This document shows positions 49,996 through 60,728 of a stretch of DNA of 64,000 bases, piece after piece. The translations under genes were made by a program, and so were the position numbers. The stretch comes from Pseudorasbora parva (taxonomy: Eukaryota > Chordata > Actinopteri > Cypriniformes > Gobionidae). Where the stretch lies: contig NC_090177.1 of assembly GCF_024679245.1 (NCBI RefSeq), positions 45,068,518-45,132,517 of the forward strand, read 5' to 3'. The notes beneath the pieces are model-generated. The model ran no database searches and was not told the DNA's origin. It was given only the letters and a program-made list of their open reading frames with translations. How positions within the stretch are numbered: the stretch's first letter is position 1; each line of letters starts with the position of its first letter.

Positions 49996-50377
49996 GGGAG
50001 AGCACCTAGTGGAGAAAAGCTTCTGGGAGTTTCCAGGGTTATTGTTGATGATGCAAGAGTAGAACTGTGACTGAGCATCTCTCAAGGACCTTGCGTAGGC
50101 CTTCTGATGATCTCTATAGGCTTGCCTATGAACAGTGAGTCCTGAGAGCTTGAGACGCCTCTCAACTACACGCCCAACCGTCTTCATCTTGCGCAGTTCG
50201 CTGGTGTACCAGGGTGCTGAGCGCGAGAAGGTGACCATTCTAGTTATGACAGGTGTGTGAAGATCTGGAAGGCTGCTCAGACACTGGTTGTAGAAGTCAA
50301 CCGACTCCGTGACAGAGGAGAGATCGACAGAGGAGAATTGCTGAAGGTCTATAGTTAAAGTGTCCTGAAGCTAATTT
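49996..50377 (-). pseudogene. LINE ORF2 fragment (L2/CR1-like), between endonuclease and reverse transcriptase
   Basis: One minus-strand frame stays open from about 50377 to 50010. It encodes a segment resembling the endonuclease-RT linker of fish L2/CR1-like non-LTR retrotransposons, with the pieces SSVTESVDFYNQCL, SRSAPWYTSELRKMK, RQAYRDHQKAYARSLRDA, SQFYSCIINNNPGNS and KLFST. Neither the endonuclease nor the RT catalytic motifs are present, so this is a dead fragment of about 120 codons. It breaks off just after KLFST, where it meets the partial SINE. The family call rests on remembered similarity. Confidence 0.75.
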
Positions 50378-50466
50378 GACGGGAATCTTTGGTAAGGGAA
50401 GAGGGGCGTGGCAGCTCCATTGAGATGGCCTGGTGCTCAGACACACCCAGATCTGTGAGTGTAACT

Positions 50467-50467
<1 letters not shown>

Positions 50468-50553
<86 letters not shown>
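50468..50553. repeat. (TG)n microsatellite
   Basis: About 43 uninterrupted TG units, flanked by two GTGTAACTG motifs. Confidence 0.98.
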
Positions 50554-50555
<2 letters not shown>

Positions 50556-50649
50556 CTGTGAGTGTAACTGGTGTGGGAGTGTTAATGTATGAATAAAGGA
50601 TCATGTAGGGAGGTACAACAGACATAACCAAAAAATATATGTGTATAAA

Positions 50650-50990
50650 TAAGGAAAATAAAATGGGGTATGCAGAAGGTGACAACAGCAATAGTAATAG
50701 CAATATTAATAATAATAACAATAATAATGATAAATCCAATTAATTAGAAATGACAAATAGTAATAATAGTGTTATCAGTAGTAGTAATGACAAACATATT
50801 AACAAATACTCATTTCATCCGGAATGAGGGGAAGGTTAAAGGGTCAGGAAGAGGACAAATAAAAGCAATAGTAGTAATAGTAATAATAATATTAATAATG
50901 GTAAATATTGATAAAGCCATTAATAGTGATAATAATAGTAGTAGTAACAATGATGTTAATAATAATAACAATAAAAAATAAAAAAATAAT
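50650..50990. repeat. Degenerate AAT/AGT trinucleotide-rich region
   Basis: Low-complexity DNA dominated by AATAATAAT, AGTAAT and AACAAT stretches, interrupted by a more ordinary segment at about 50790-50860. No coding signal. Confidence 0.8.
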
Positions 50991-51350
50991 TATGATAATA
51001 TTGATCAGCTATTAGTAACAAGGTATTTAAAGCTTTGATACCCCTCATGACCATGGCATAGGATAGACCTCCGCCAGAGTCGTAATGCAATGGGCTATCA
51101 AGGTGAGGTGCTGCCAGGGTCCTGAAATCCATGCCCATCCCCCAGCTGTTCCATTGATGCCACGCTGACCCTATCTTTGTGTTTTTTTTCTTCTTTCTTT
51201 ATAAAAATGTCTGCTTTCATTGTTGTACTCCTGATATATTTGTCAACTAGTGTATAATGCATTAAAACAAACATGGCGTGTAGCATGGAACCTGCCCAGT
51301 GCAAAGCCCATGCAGGCCGCCATGTCCACGCCACATTTACCCTATATGTG
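50991..51350. other. Unique-looking intergenic DNA
   Basis: No recognised element. A T-rich tract lies at 51180-51202. The short ORFs here have no recognisable motif. Confidence 0.55.
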
Positions 51351-51352
51351 TG

Positions 51353-51400
51353 CTTTTTTTTCTTTTTCTTTTTTTCTTTCCCTTTCCCTTTCCCTTTCCC
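51353..51400. repeat. Polypyrimidine tract with (CCCTTT)n
   Basis: A T-rich run with C interruptions followed by four CCCTTT units. Confidence 0.9.
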
Positions 51401-51583
51401 TGATTTAAACTAGTTTTATGCTCCCAATTAATGTGTGTGCACCTCATCTAATATGTAAAGCATTTAAACAGCAAGACAAGTACTAGCTGGAGGGCGAAAG
51501 ACCAAGGCCCCCGGCCCCGCCTCACACCCACCCACGACTAATCAGAACCGCACATGACAGGGATTAGTATGCCACAACCAACC

Positions 51584-52012
<429 letters not shown>

Positions 52013-52950
52013 CATGGATGGATGGATGGATGGATGGATGGATAGATGATGGATGGATGAATGGATGGATAAATGATAACGATGAATGGATGAATAGCTG
52101 ATGGATGGATAGATGATGATGGATGGATGAATAGCGAATGGATGGATAGATGATGATGAATGGATGAATAGATGATGACGATGAATGGATGAATAGATGA
52201 TGAATGGATGGATAGATGATGATGAATGGATGAATAGCTGATGGATGGATAGATGATGATGGATGGATGAATAGCGAATGGATGGATAGATGATGATGAA
52301 TGGATGAATAGATGATGACGATGAATGGATGAATAGATGATGGATGGATGAATGGATGGATAGATGATGATGAATGGATGAGTAGATGATGGATGGATGA
52401 ATGGATGGATAGATGATGACAATGAATGGATGAATAGATGATGGATGGATGAATGGATGGATAGATGATGATGAATGGATGAATAGATGATGGATGGATG
52501 AATGGATGGATAGATGATGACAATGAATGGATGAATAGATGATGGATGGATGAATGGATGGATAGATGATGACAATGAATGGATGGATAGATGATGGATG
52601 GATGAATGGATGGATAGATGATGATGAATGGATGAATAGATGATGGATGGATGAATGGATGGATAGATGATGACAATGAATGGATGAATAGATGATGGAT
52701 GGATGAATGGATGGATAGATGATGATGAATGGATGAATAGATGATGAATTGATGGATAGATGATGATGATGAATGGATGAATAGATGATGGATGAATGAA
52801 TGGATGGATAGATGATGATGAATGGATGAATAGATGATGACAATGAATGGATGAATAGATGATGGATGGATGGATGAATGGATGGATAGATGATGATGAA
52901 TGGATGAATAGATGATGGATGGATGAATGGATGGATAGATGATGATGAAT
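52013..52950. repeat. GGAT/GATG tetranucleotide-derived array, first half
   Basis: Compound array of GGATG, GATGAT and GAATAGAT words. In the middle it shows a secondary period: GATGATGAC recurs at 52412 and 52513 and again at 52565 and 52666, that is 52+49 = 101 bases. Minus-strand ORFs of up to 336 codons rich in Ile, His, Pro and Ser are by-products of a tetranucleotide repeat without stop codons. Confidence 0.97.
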
Positions 52951-53346
52951 CCGGTTGTTAAGGCTGACGTCACGCGGCAGCGCTTCCGGGTCTTCCGGAT
53001 CTTATACCATAAGAAAAACTACAAACGGTGCTAATATACACACACAATGTGGTGTGATACTACAAAAAAAGCTATAATCATAACCTTTTTCTCCATACCA
53101 AAATTCTAGATGGCCAGACAGTGATTCATCTTTTTTAAATCGTTAAAATATTAATGTATGTGACGCTGTGAGCACAGAGACTGTTGTGTAGACTGTAAGT
53201 ATTTAAAATGTTAAACTTTTTTAAACGTTTGATGTTTAATATGAATAAATCGCGCTCATAAACGGGCGTCAATGGCATTCTCAAGTGAAACGAGTTGAGG
53301 CTTGGACCCAGAAACGGCGTTCCTTACGTCACGACTTAACAAGCGG
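52951..53346. mobile_element. 396-bp TIR element (MITE-like) inside the GATG array
   Basis: The left end reads CCGGTTGTTAAGGCTGACGT and the inverted right end CCGCTTGTTAAGTCGTGACGT; the similarity continues, more weakly, to a shared CTGGGTC/CCGGGTC about 40 bases in. The interior is unrelated to the surrounding tetranucleotide repeat, which resumes at once on both sides. Flanking AT dinucleotides could be a 2-bp target duplication, but this is ambiguous in a repetitive target. No transposase is encoded. Confidence 0.75.
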
Positions 53347-54362
53347 ATATGGATGAATAGATGATGGATGGATGAATGGATGGATAGATGATGGATGGAT
53401 GAATGGATGGATAGATGATGACGATGAATGGATGAATAGATGATGGATGGATGGATGAATGGATGGATAGATGATGATGATGAATGGATGAATAGATGAT
53501 GGATGGATGAATGGATGGATAGATAATGAATGGATGAATAGATGATGATGATGATGATGAATGGATGAATAGATAATGAATGGCTGAATAGATGATGGAT
53601 GAATGGATGGATGGATGAATGGATGGATAGATGATGACGATGAATGGATGGATGAATGGATGGATAGACGATGATGAATAGATGAATAGATGATGGATGG
53701 ATGGATGGATGGATGGATGAATTGATGGATAGATAGATGGATGGATGAATGGATGAATAGATGATGATGAATGGATGAATAGATGATGGATGGATGGATG
53801 AATGGATGGACAGATGATGACGATGAATGGATGAATAGATGATGGATAGATGAATGGATGGATAGATGATGATGAATGGATGAATAGATGATGGATGGAT
53901 GAATGGATGAATAGATGATGAATGGATGGATAGATGATGATGAATAGATGATGGATGGATGAATGGATGGATAGATGGATGGATGGATGGATGGATGAAT
54001 GGATGAATAGATGATGATGAATGGATGAATAGATGGATGGATGAATGGCTGAATAGATGATGATGAATGGATGAATAGATGATGATGAATGGATGAATAG
54101 ATGGATGGATGAATGGCTGAATAGATGATGATGAATGGATGAATAGATGATGGATGGATGAATAGATGATGGATGAATAGATGGATGGATGAATGGCTGA
54201 ATAGATGATGATGAATGGATGAATAGATGATGGATGGAGGAATGGATGATGATGAATGTATGAATAAATAATGGATGGATGAATAGATGATGATGAATAG
54301 ATAATGGATGGATGGATGGATAGATGATGATGAATAGATAATGGATGGATGGATGGATGGAT
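53347..54362. repeat. GGAT/GATG tetranucleotide-derived array, second half
   Basis: Same word composition as 52013-52950, and presumably the same original array before the insertion. It contains more GAATGGCTGAATAGATGATG blocks (near 54040, 54110 and 54190). Long minus-strand ORFs of up to 396 codons here are repeat artefacts. Confidence 0.97.
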
Positions 54363-55140
54363 CAAATAAGGAAATCCTAAAAGATGTAAGTAAATCGGAT
54401 GAGTGCAGTGGATGCCTCCAGAAGCTGAAGCGGATCGAGCATAGACAGTAAAAGAAATGGACCGAGCGATCCCATTGACGTCTATGGCTAAATAATGAAG
54501 TCAACCTAGGGGCACTCACTTCCTGATGGCTGAGCGAACTGCGCAGGCTCAGACTGAGCTTGACGACGTAGATGTGACGTGAGCCTCCTGTCTGACAGCT
54601 GTAGGTCTTCTAGTAGATGTGGAAAGTGAAAGCTGAATCACGTTGTTTAAATGTTTTGTCCCGTTGCTTTTGGCTCACTATGGGCTTCTCCCCATTCTTC
54701 CCCCTTGACTTTATCAGACTTTGTCTCCACGTCCCCCCGACTGTCTCATAGACAGTAAAAGATTGCCTGCGAGCGTCTCCTCAGGTCTATACGGTAATTT
54801 CTCAACTGTGCAACAGAGTCGTGTTGGTTATGACGCAATCGTTAGCCTATTTTTACAAAAACAGCTTCTGCGGGGCGATAGTGTAAGATACAAGGTAATG
54901 GAGCCTTTTATGCATTGTCGTGTTTCTTTAGAAATAAACAATGGACAAATGGAGTCTTTAAACGCCTCAGATGTAAAGTTATTCACTGTCAAAGTGACTC
55001 AAAAATGAATGGGAGTCAATGGGATGCTAACAGCAGGTGATGGTTTGGTCAGCAATGGCCGCCCCTAGGGGTGGAACGCTTTCCGAGCGCTAGATTACCC
55101 CCTTGGGATCGAGTCCTCCAGCTCTCCTCAGCTCAGGAAC
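54363..55140. mobile_element. Unclassified interspersed repeat (probable DNA-element remnant)
   Basis: The sequence resembles dispersed fish repeats. It contains the direct repeat ATAGACAGTAAAAGA (near 54440 and 54750) and, at its right side, a palindromic CCGCCCCTAGGGGTGG. A 95-codon ORF (54721-55008) has no recognisable domain. I could not define terminal inverted repeats, so the boundaries are approximate and the class is open. Confidence 0.4.
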
Positions 55141-55389
55141 AGCAGTCAGGTGACCTTAAACAGCCAATCCTGGACCAGCACAGAAAACAGCTCGGGACAA
55201 CCTGCTATTTTCTTTTATTTTTTGTATTTGAGTGGAATAGATTTAATTTACTCTAACATGATATCACAGTATAACCGCAGCAGCACCAAAATATGTTTGG
55301 TGTTTAATGAAATAACCATGAAACTGGGCAAGAACATCTCCAGCCCAGCTCATAAAGTTATGACATTAAAAAAAAATGTCAATGAGGGA

Positions 55390-55392
<3 letters not shown>

Positions 55393-55431
<39 letters not shown>
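55393..55431. repeat. (TG)n microsatellite
   Basis: About 19 TG units, about 550 bases upstream of the start codon of the gene at 55948. Confidence 0.97.
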
Positions 55432-55432
<1 letters not shown>

Positions 55433-55513
55433 GTTAATGCTGTTGAAACACATTCACTCTCATCTTCTTGACCTCTGGCTGCTGATGCTCCATTACGTGT
55501 GCTCTCTCCTCCT

Positions 55514-55539
55514 GTTTCTATGGAGACCAGGGAGCCAAT
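55514..55539 (+). promoter_or_regulatory. X-box-like palindrome and CCAAT box
   Basis: GTTTCTATGGAGAC (55514-55527) resembles an imperfect RFX X-box, and CCAAT follows at 55535-55539. The spacing resembles X-Y arrangements, but the X-box is weak. Confidence 0.3.
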
Positions 55540-55635
55540 CAGCTTCCATGGCTGCGGACCGTCACCGTACTAAAGACTGCAAATGGTGGAGGCAGAGCAT
55601 GTCTTGCACATGAGGAAATCTCACACGTGTGCTTC

Positions 55636-55738
<103 letters not shown>

Positions 55739-55739
55739 C

Positions 55740-56010
55740 ATTTGTGTTTCCGGTCCGCGTTCTGCGTTATGCCAAAGCGCGCTCCCCGCAGCACGTCACA
55801 CGCGCGCCCCGCTTTGGGCTCCCTGCTGCCGATGCAGGTGCGTGATGATGCTCGTGTGACGTCACGGGTCACGAGCGGAGGGCTGGTCCATCGCGAGCCG
55901 CTGAATGAGCGAGAGTTGCGCGCACGAGCACACGCAGAGCCGCGGCCATGGCGCACAGACTCAGCATGATGTGAGTACATGATTCCCGCGGCAGCAGCTC
56001 GCGTTCACGC
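55740..56010 (+). promoter_or_regulatory. CpG-rich promoter region of the gene starting at 55948
   Basis: The CpG density is far above that of the flanks (runs such as CACGCGCGCCCCGC and GAGTTGCGCGCACGAG). A perfect palindromic cAMP response element, TGACGTCA, lies at 55857-55864, with a second half-site GCACGTCACAC near 55791. No TATA box is visible at a convincing distance. The region ends over the first coding exon and a splice donor, as expected for a CpG-island promoter. Confidence 0.65.
55948..55970 (+). CDS. First coding exon of an unrecognised gene
   Basis: The ATG at 55948 lies in a very good Kozak context (GCCGCGGCCATGG). It encodes MAHRLSM plus two bases (AT) of the next codon and ends at a strong 5' splice site, GTGAGT at 55971. 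The exon is short, so the 5' UTR is presumably continuous with the CpG-rich sequence upstream. Joining to 60171-60257 completes an ATG codon and continues an open frame. An upstream ATG near 55769 opens an overlapping frame that stops at 55969 and looks unimportant. I do not recognise the protein; few residues are available. Confidence 0.55.
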
Positions 56011-56568
56011 CGGTTTACGTGTGTGTGTGTGTGTTATGTGGAGGCTTGTTAATGGGCTTGCAGGTGTGTGTGTGGGACTAATGGCGTTCTGCAGTTGTGG
56101 TCATGAAATGAGCGGGATGTGCTGTTGCAGTGAATGGCAGTGGTTTGCTCTGCTGAGCTGAGGTGTTTTCATGCGTCATACCAAACACCAGGAGGTGTGT
56201 GTGTGTGTGTAGCTGATGTGCATTATGACGCAATTTCGCAGTCACATGCTTCGACCGCAGTGTGCTAAACAATGCACATTGTATGAACATGTATATGTAT
56301 ATGTATGTGTATAAACGGATGCCTCTGTCCTTGATCTCCGTCTCTCTCGGTCTCTCTGCATGCTCTTGCTCTTCTCCGCGGTCAGCAGGAGCCACGCGAC
56401 TGAAATCAGCGCGTTTGGGCTCCTCTGACCCTCTCAAGGTGACCCAGGGTAAACTCAAGCACTCATTAGCCCCAGTTCAAGGGCTGATGGGGATCTGAGC
56501 TCAGTGCAGAATTCAAGGTGATTGTGAAGGCTGGTGTGCTGCACAGTGCCACCGGTTTACTGCCACAT

Positions 56569-56570
<2 letters not shown>

Positions 56571-56608
<38 letters not shown>

Positions 56609-56620
56609 GTTGTTGTTGTT
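56571..56620. repeat. (TG)n followed by (TTG)n
   Basis: About 18 TG units, then four to five TTG units. Confidence 0.96.
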
Positions 56621-57072
56621 GCAGAAAGAGTGCAGAATGAAGTGTGCACTGATAAGTGTTTCCATTAGTAGCGAGCTTCATCACATTAGTAATTCAGCCA
56701 GTGGCATATTGTTATAACCAGAAATGTATTTATTTTCTCGTGTACTTTGCTTGTTTGTAAAGAAAGAAAGCGAAGTATTTATTGTAACATTTCACTGTAA
56801 AAGAAAACATGGATTTGATATATTTGCATCCAGCCATATCCCAGTTGTCTCGTGCAGTCCAGCTTGTGTTTTCTGGTTTGATTCACTGAAGGACACATTG
56901 TACTGACGCGGTGTTAAATCACACACACTGACCAAACCATTACATCTCAAAGTGTGTTAAAGAGACCACTGGACCGCAGTTCTGCCCTGTGCTGACACGC
57001 TTCCTCGGGGAACACTTCGGACAACTTTTTAAAATATAAAATAAGCAATACCCTGAGCATGAAATCCATGTC

Positions 57073-57170
57073 GGTCCAGGCTGGTTTACACTGGTTTGAG
57101 CTGGTCTAGCCTAGTCATGCTGTTCTCAAGCAAACCTGAGCTGGTGTAGCTGGTCCACAGCTGGGTTGTT
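57073..57170. repeat. Degenerate CTGGT(T/C)-based minisatellite
   Basis: Repeated words GGCTGGTTTA, GAGCTGGTCTAG, GAGCTGGTGTAG and CTGGTCCACAGCTGG at roughly 10-base spacing, a pattern common in fish introns. Confidence 0.6.
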
Positions 57171-57989
57171 AAAATAAAATAAAATAAATCAGATGTTTCA
57201 GATTAATTTGAATGAAATATTTTGGCACTTTTTTCTTTTCTTTTTTTAAATCAAGAAATAAAAAGGATTCTGAGTGGTTTTGAATCAATGTTAGCAAAAT
57301 GTTACATTTTGATATGTTGATAATTCTGCATTAATAACAGTTATGAGTTTACACAGAATGCGATATTGCATTGAAAAGACAAGACGCGGGCAGCACAGAT
57401 ATCAGATGTGAGCTGAAGTTTCTTCTTCTAGCTTGAGCTGCGTGTTTTTATAATGCCGTTTCTTGTGTGAGACGCTGCTAAAGACACGAGACACGAGGGC
57501 AACAGCCAAACATAAAAACAATATAAACACTGCTCAATGTAATGCACAATCTGTGAAGAACACTAGGCCTGCTGTGTGTCTGATTATTTCATGTGTGTGT
57601 GATGGTGGCAGGCTGAAAGCTGCTATTTCTGTAAGCATTCGCTGTTAATAATAGCCTATTACTGCTGTTATTTATTGCTATTACTTGTTAGTTAAGCATT
57701 TTTCATATTTTATATTATTTTTGAGTATATAGGATATGTTTAGGATATGTTTGTACGATATTTGCCTTCATATTTCTGCAAAGATATTTAACTGATAAGT
57801 CCTTTAACATTTTACTCCATGATGATCACTTCAGGTGTGTGTGCAGGTGGGGCCAGATTTACTAAACAGGGCAAATTAGCATTTGAGCACAATCCCATAA
57901 AAGAGCTGATGTGAGTGTAAAGTTCAGAGCGTGATCTACTGACGTCAATCAAATTAATGAACACAGCCGGATCACTTCCACAATGACCT

Positions 57990-58049
57990 CACTCTGAAAA
58001 CTGCTGGGTTTAAAACAACGTTGTTTTTAACCTAGCAGTTTTTAGAGTG
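57990..58049. mobile_element. 60-bp palindromic MITE remnant
   Basis: CACTCTGAAAACTGCTGGGTT is mirrored by AACCTAGCAGTTTTTAGAGTG around a central AACGTT, with a few mismatches. It resembles the termini of a common fish MITE with CACTCTAAAA ends, here collapsed to little more than the two ends. Confidence 0.65.
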
Positions 58050-58164
58050 CAACACAATATACCCATTAGCGTCAGGTTGAAGACGTGCGTTTGTTGGGTG
58101 GTAAATGATGGCACGAACACCAGAAATTGATGAGCACAAACCTTAGGAAATCATCTTGTGTGAT

Positions 58165-58886
58165 TGATTTAAAGCAGCACTAGGTAACTTTTCAGCCTTC
58201 ATAATATATTTTTTAAGACTCTTGTGATGATAAATCGACTTACAATAGGTTGAATGACACGTCTGCCATAGCCTGATGGGGTCTATGTTTTTAATCGTAC
58301 TTTTAAACTTCGGGTTTCGGGTAGTAACCCGAGAAAAAGAAAAGAACTACAAAATTCGACTGCTTTACGGCATATACGTCACTTCCACCAACACACACAC
58401 TTCCTTACATTCGGACGTGCGAGCCCAACTTTGTTCGTCGGATAATATAGTCATGTCTGAAGCAGCAGAGACAAATAAGAAAGAAAAGGTTTTGTTGGAG
58501 GAATGCAATAAGAGGAAACAAAAAAGTGATGTGATTAAAGGCAGGACGAGGATCAACATGTGACCAGCGTTTGCCCGTCAGCGTGAGCTGAACGAGGCGT
58601 GCCTGACCGATGCTGTCCTGCTTGTTACGGTGATTACCGACCACTCAAACATTGAACTGAAGTATCATATAGATTCTGGAAAACGCTAACCAATAGACTA
58701 CTATAATGACGCTGGCTTGTAAACGTGAGCATCGTGATTATTTGGCGTTTGAAAAAAATAAAACCCATGAAATTATATTCATATGACATGCTGAAGCATA
58801 TGCCACTGACTGTAACGTTACCTGGGATGAAGACATTTCACACGCGACGCCAGAAGAACTCCTCCTGCAGTGTTCAGGGGAACTGT
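58165..58886 (+). other. Interspersed-repeat-like block of unknown class inside the TIR element
   Basis: Begins at AAAGCAGCACTAGGTAACTTTT, a sequence that resembles the end of a dispersed fish repeat. It contains the hairpin CGGGTAGTAACCCG and a short ORF (about 58454-58560, MSEAAETNKKEK and following) that is Lys/Glu-rich and has no recognised domain. The boundaries are uncertain. Confidence 0.35.
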
Positions 58887-59026
58887 TAGTGCTGCACCGA
58901 CCCGCGGGACGCTTTTATGAAGTTATTTGGCCCGCACCGCACCACTGTATATATTTTTACAACACGCCGCGACCATTAAATAGACATACGGGGTCCGCGG
59001 GTTATGAGACGAACCGCGCATCACTA
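58887..59026. mobile_element. 140-bp TIR element, possibly hAT-like MITE
   Basis: The left end TAGTGCTGCACCGACCCGCG and the inverted right end TAGTGATGCGCGGTTCGTC share TAGTGNTGC and CCCGCGG blocks. The 8-base word GTTCAGGG directly follows the right end (59027-59034) and also lies at 58872-58879, seven bases before the left end. It may be an 8-bp target duplication of hAT type with extra bases. Confidence 0.4.
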
Positions 59027-59785
59027 GTTCAGGGCTATCAGGGCTGTCATGTCAACAAATGCACGCGCGATGGCATCCCCTGGTGTAGGATGACAGAGCT
59101 TACGACAGTAGTTGAGGACATTATTTTTTCCAATCTGTAGGGGGACCCCGAGAGCAAAAGTAGCCAAGTGGGGCTTTAAATGATCTCCTCCCATAAATAC
59201 TGAAAGGGAAACTCCTACAAATGCATATGCAATAATATCAGCCGCAAAAATAACCCTGTCCACGCCTTTCAGCGCTAGTTTGTCTTTAGTAAATCCTCAC
59301 AACAGTTTTTACCGCCAAAAGAGGGTTTGCGCTGGAGCGAGCTGTTTGTGAATCTGGCCCTAGGATTACAACTTTTTTAACCAGATGGTTTAAGAGAATG
59401 TTACTTGAATCATATTGTAATTACATTTTTAGGTTGACTAGTTAAACATTTAAAAATATTGGAATCGGTCAATCTTTAAAAAAATATTTAAGATATCATT
59501 TGCCATATCGCCCAGCCCTAGTAGCCTTTATCTTATGTTACAGCCATGAACATTATTTACCCCTCGATATGATGCCAGGATGATGTCATCAATATTTTTG
59601 TCCTTTTGTGGAAGTGAAAAATATTTGTTTAAATCTCCTGAGGGGAATAAAAGAGTCGCTCATGAGAAGCAACTATATGTGACAAACACTGGAACATTCG
59701 TGAACTTCCCCTGTTACGTCCGTGCGGGCTTTGGCTGAAGTGTATGAAAATGTGCATCTGTGACTAAAGCAGTGACGTGTGTGTA

Positions 59786-59790
<5 letters not shown>

Positions 59791-59835
<45 letters not shown>
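59791..59835. repeat. (GA)n microsatellite
   Basis: About 22 GA units. Confidence 0.97.
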
Positions 59836-59838
<3 letters not shown>

Positions 59839-60170
59839 GCAGTCTGGTGCAGAGTTACATAAAGACTCATGGAGAAATAAACTCATCTGTCATTTATTCA
59901 CCGATATCAAACACTCATTTCTGTACTGTACACAGCAAACCGCTTCAAAGGAGCCATTATAATGTTATCTAGAGATGTGCTAAAAGGCACAAATATGTAT
60001 TTTAGTTCCCCTGATGGAAAAATTGGATTCCCGTTGTCTAAACACGGCTTCATCAGACCCTGTCTCAGAGTGAGTGTGTGTTTGAATCATCCGCGCAGCT
60101 CAATGGCAAGCCGTGGCCGGCCTGAGGGAGGCTGAAGTGTGCTGACGTGTTGTTTCTCCTTGTGTCGTAG

Positions 60171-60257
60171 GTATGTAAATGCTTTGCACCAGTACTGCTG
60201 TCCTGCGCCGTGTCTCTCTAAGCAGATAGCTGTACCTGCTCCTCTCTCTGAGTGCAG
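60171..60257 (+). CDS. Second coding exon (87 bp) of the same unrecognised gene
   Basis: A classic acceptor (TGTTTCTCCTTGTGTCGTAG) and donor (GTGCAG, then GTAAGAGG) bound an 87-base segment. Of its three frames, two contain stops (TAA near the start, TAA after TCTCTC). The open one is exactly the frame required by the two leftover bases of the first exon. It continues as MYVNALHQYCCPAPC, then LSKQIAVPAPLSEC. The length is a multiple of three, so phase 2 is kept and further exons must follow beyond 60257. The peptide is rich in Cys and Pro and has no motif I can assign. Confidence 0.6.
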
Positions 60258-60389
60258 GTAAGAGGCGCTCGAGGCCAAAACTGACCAATGCTGCTCATCA
60301 CACTCCACTAGACAAAAGTTACGTGGTCACCATGTTATGGTGGAGTTCAGTGCATTTCATCAACTTGCGTCATGTTTTGGTCTGTGTCT

Positions 60390-60599
60390 TGCGTTCACGC
60401 CATGTCGTAAGTACCGCAATTTCGAGATGACAACACGTGACATTCCACTCGAGCTGAAATATGTGTTACTATGGCAACACTATCAATATCTAAATTAATC
60501 TGCAGCGTCACGTGGTCAAGTTGGAGTGGTCAGATTACACATGGACATGAACACTTTTTACAAGTCTCGTAATTATCTGGTAAACATGCCGTGAACGCA
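60390..60599. mobile_element. 210-bp TIR MITE in the next intron
   Basis: The left end TGCGTTCACGCCATGTCGTA and the inverted right end TGCGTTCACGGCATGTTTAC match over 10 bases and on to CATGT. Further in, AATTTCGAGAT pairs with AATTACGAGAC. No coding capacity. The target duplication is unclear. Confidence 0.55.
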
Positions 60600-60728
60600 C
60601 TCCTAATTTTAAAGGTTTAATGTATAATACAACTTTTCAATAATAAAAATGTTGCTTGATTTTGGATAATATGATGGGCATTTAAGTGTAGAAAACGTAC
60701 TTTGTTGAAGAGCTTTAAATCTTTGCTA

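Larger units (their letters stand above)
57849..59360. mobile_element. 1.5-kb element with terminal inverted repeats, no intact transposase
   Basis: The left end GGGCCAGATTTACTAAACAG (57850-57869) and the inverted right end GGGCCAGATTCACAAACAG (59342-59360) match except for one substitution and one indel. No transposase ORF is visible, and I see no clear target duplication. It contains a 60-base palindrome (57990-58049), a foreign-looking block from about 58165, and a short TIR element near 58887-59026, so it appears to be a platform of nested insertions. Confidence 0.7.
55971..60170 (+). other. Intron 1 (4200 bases)
   Basis: Bounded by GTGAGT and a pyrimidine-rich acceptor (TGTTTCTCCTTGTGTCGTAG). 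It contains a TG/TTG microsatellite, a CTGGT-rich stretch, a 1.5-kb TIR element with nested elements, and a GA microsatellite. The remainder (for example 56650-57050, 57190-57848 and 59400-59790) shows nothing I can name. Confidence 0.55.

Noticed and set aside
50389..50739. ORFs of alternating Cys-Val or Thr-His across TG/CA tracts here and near 55600
   Set aside because: These are translations of dinucleotide repeats.
56389..56440. Possible alternative exon after TTCTCCGCGGTCAGCAG
   Set aside because: The acceptor looks good, but in the phase set by exon 1 the frame meets TGA after 13 codons, and the donor (AAGGTGACC) is weak.
58276..58563. 95-codon ORF inside the intronic TIR element
   Set aside because: Lys/Glu-rich end, no domain, embedded in repeat-like DNA; not supported as a gene.
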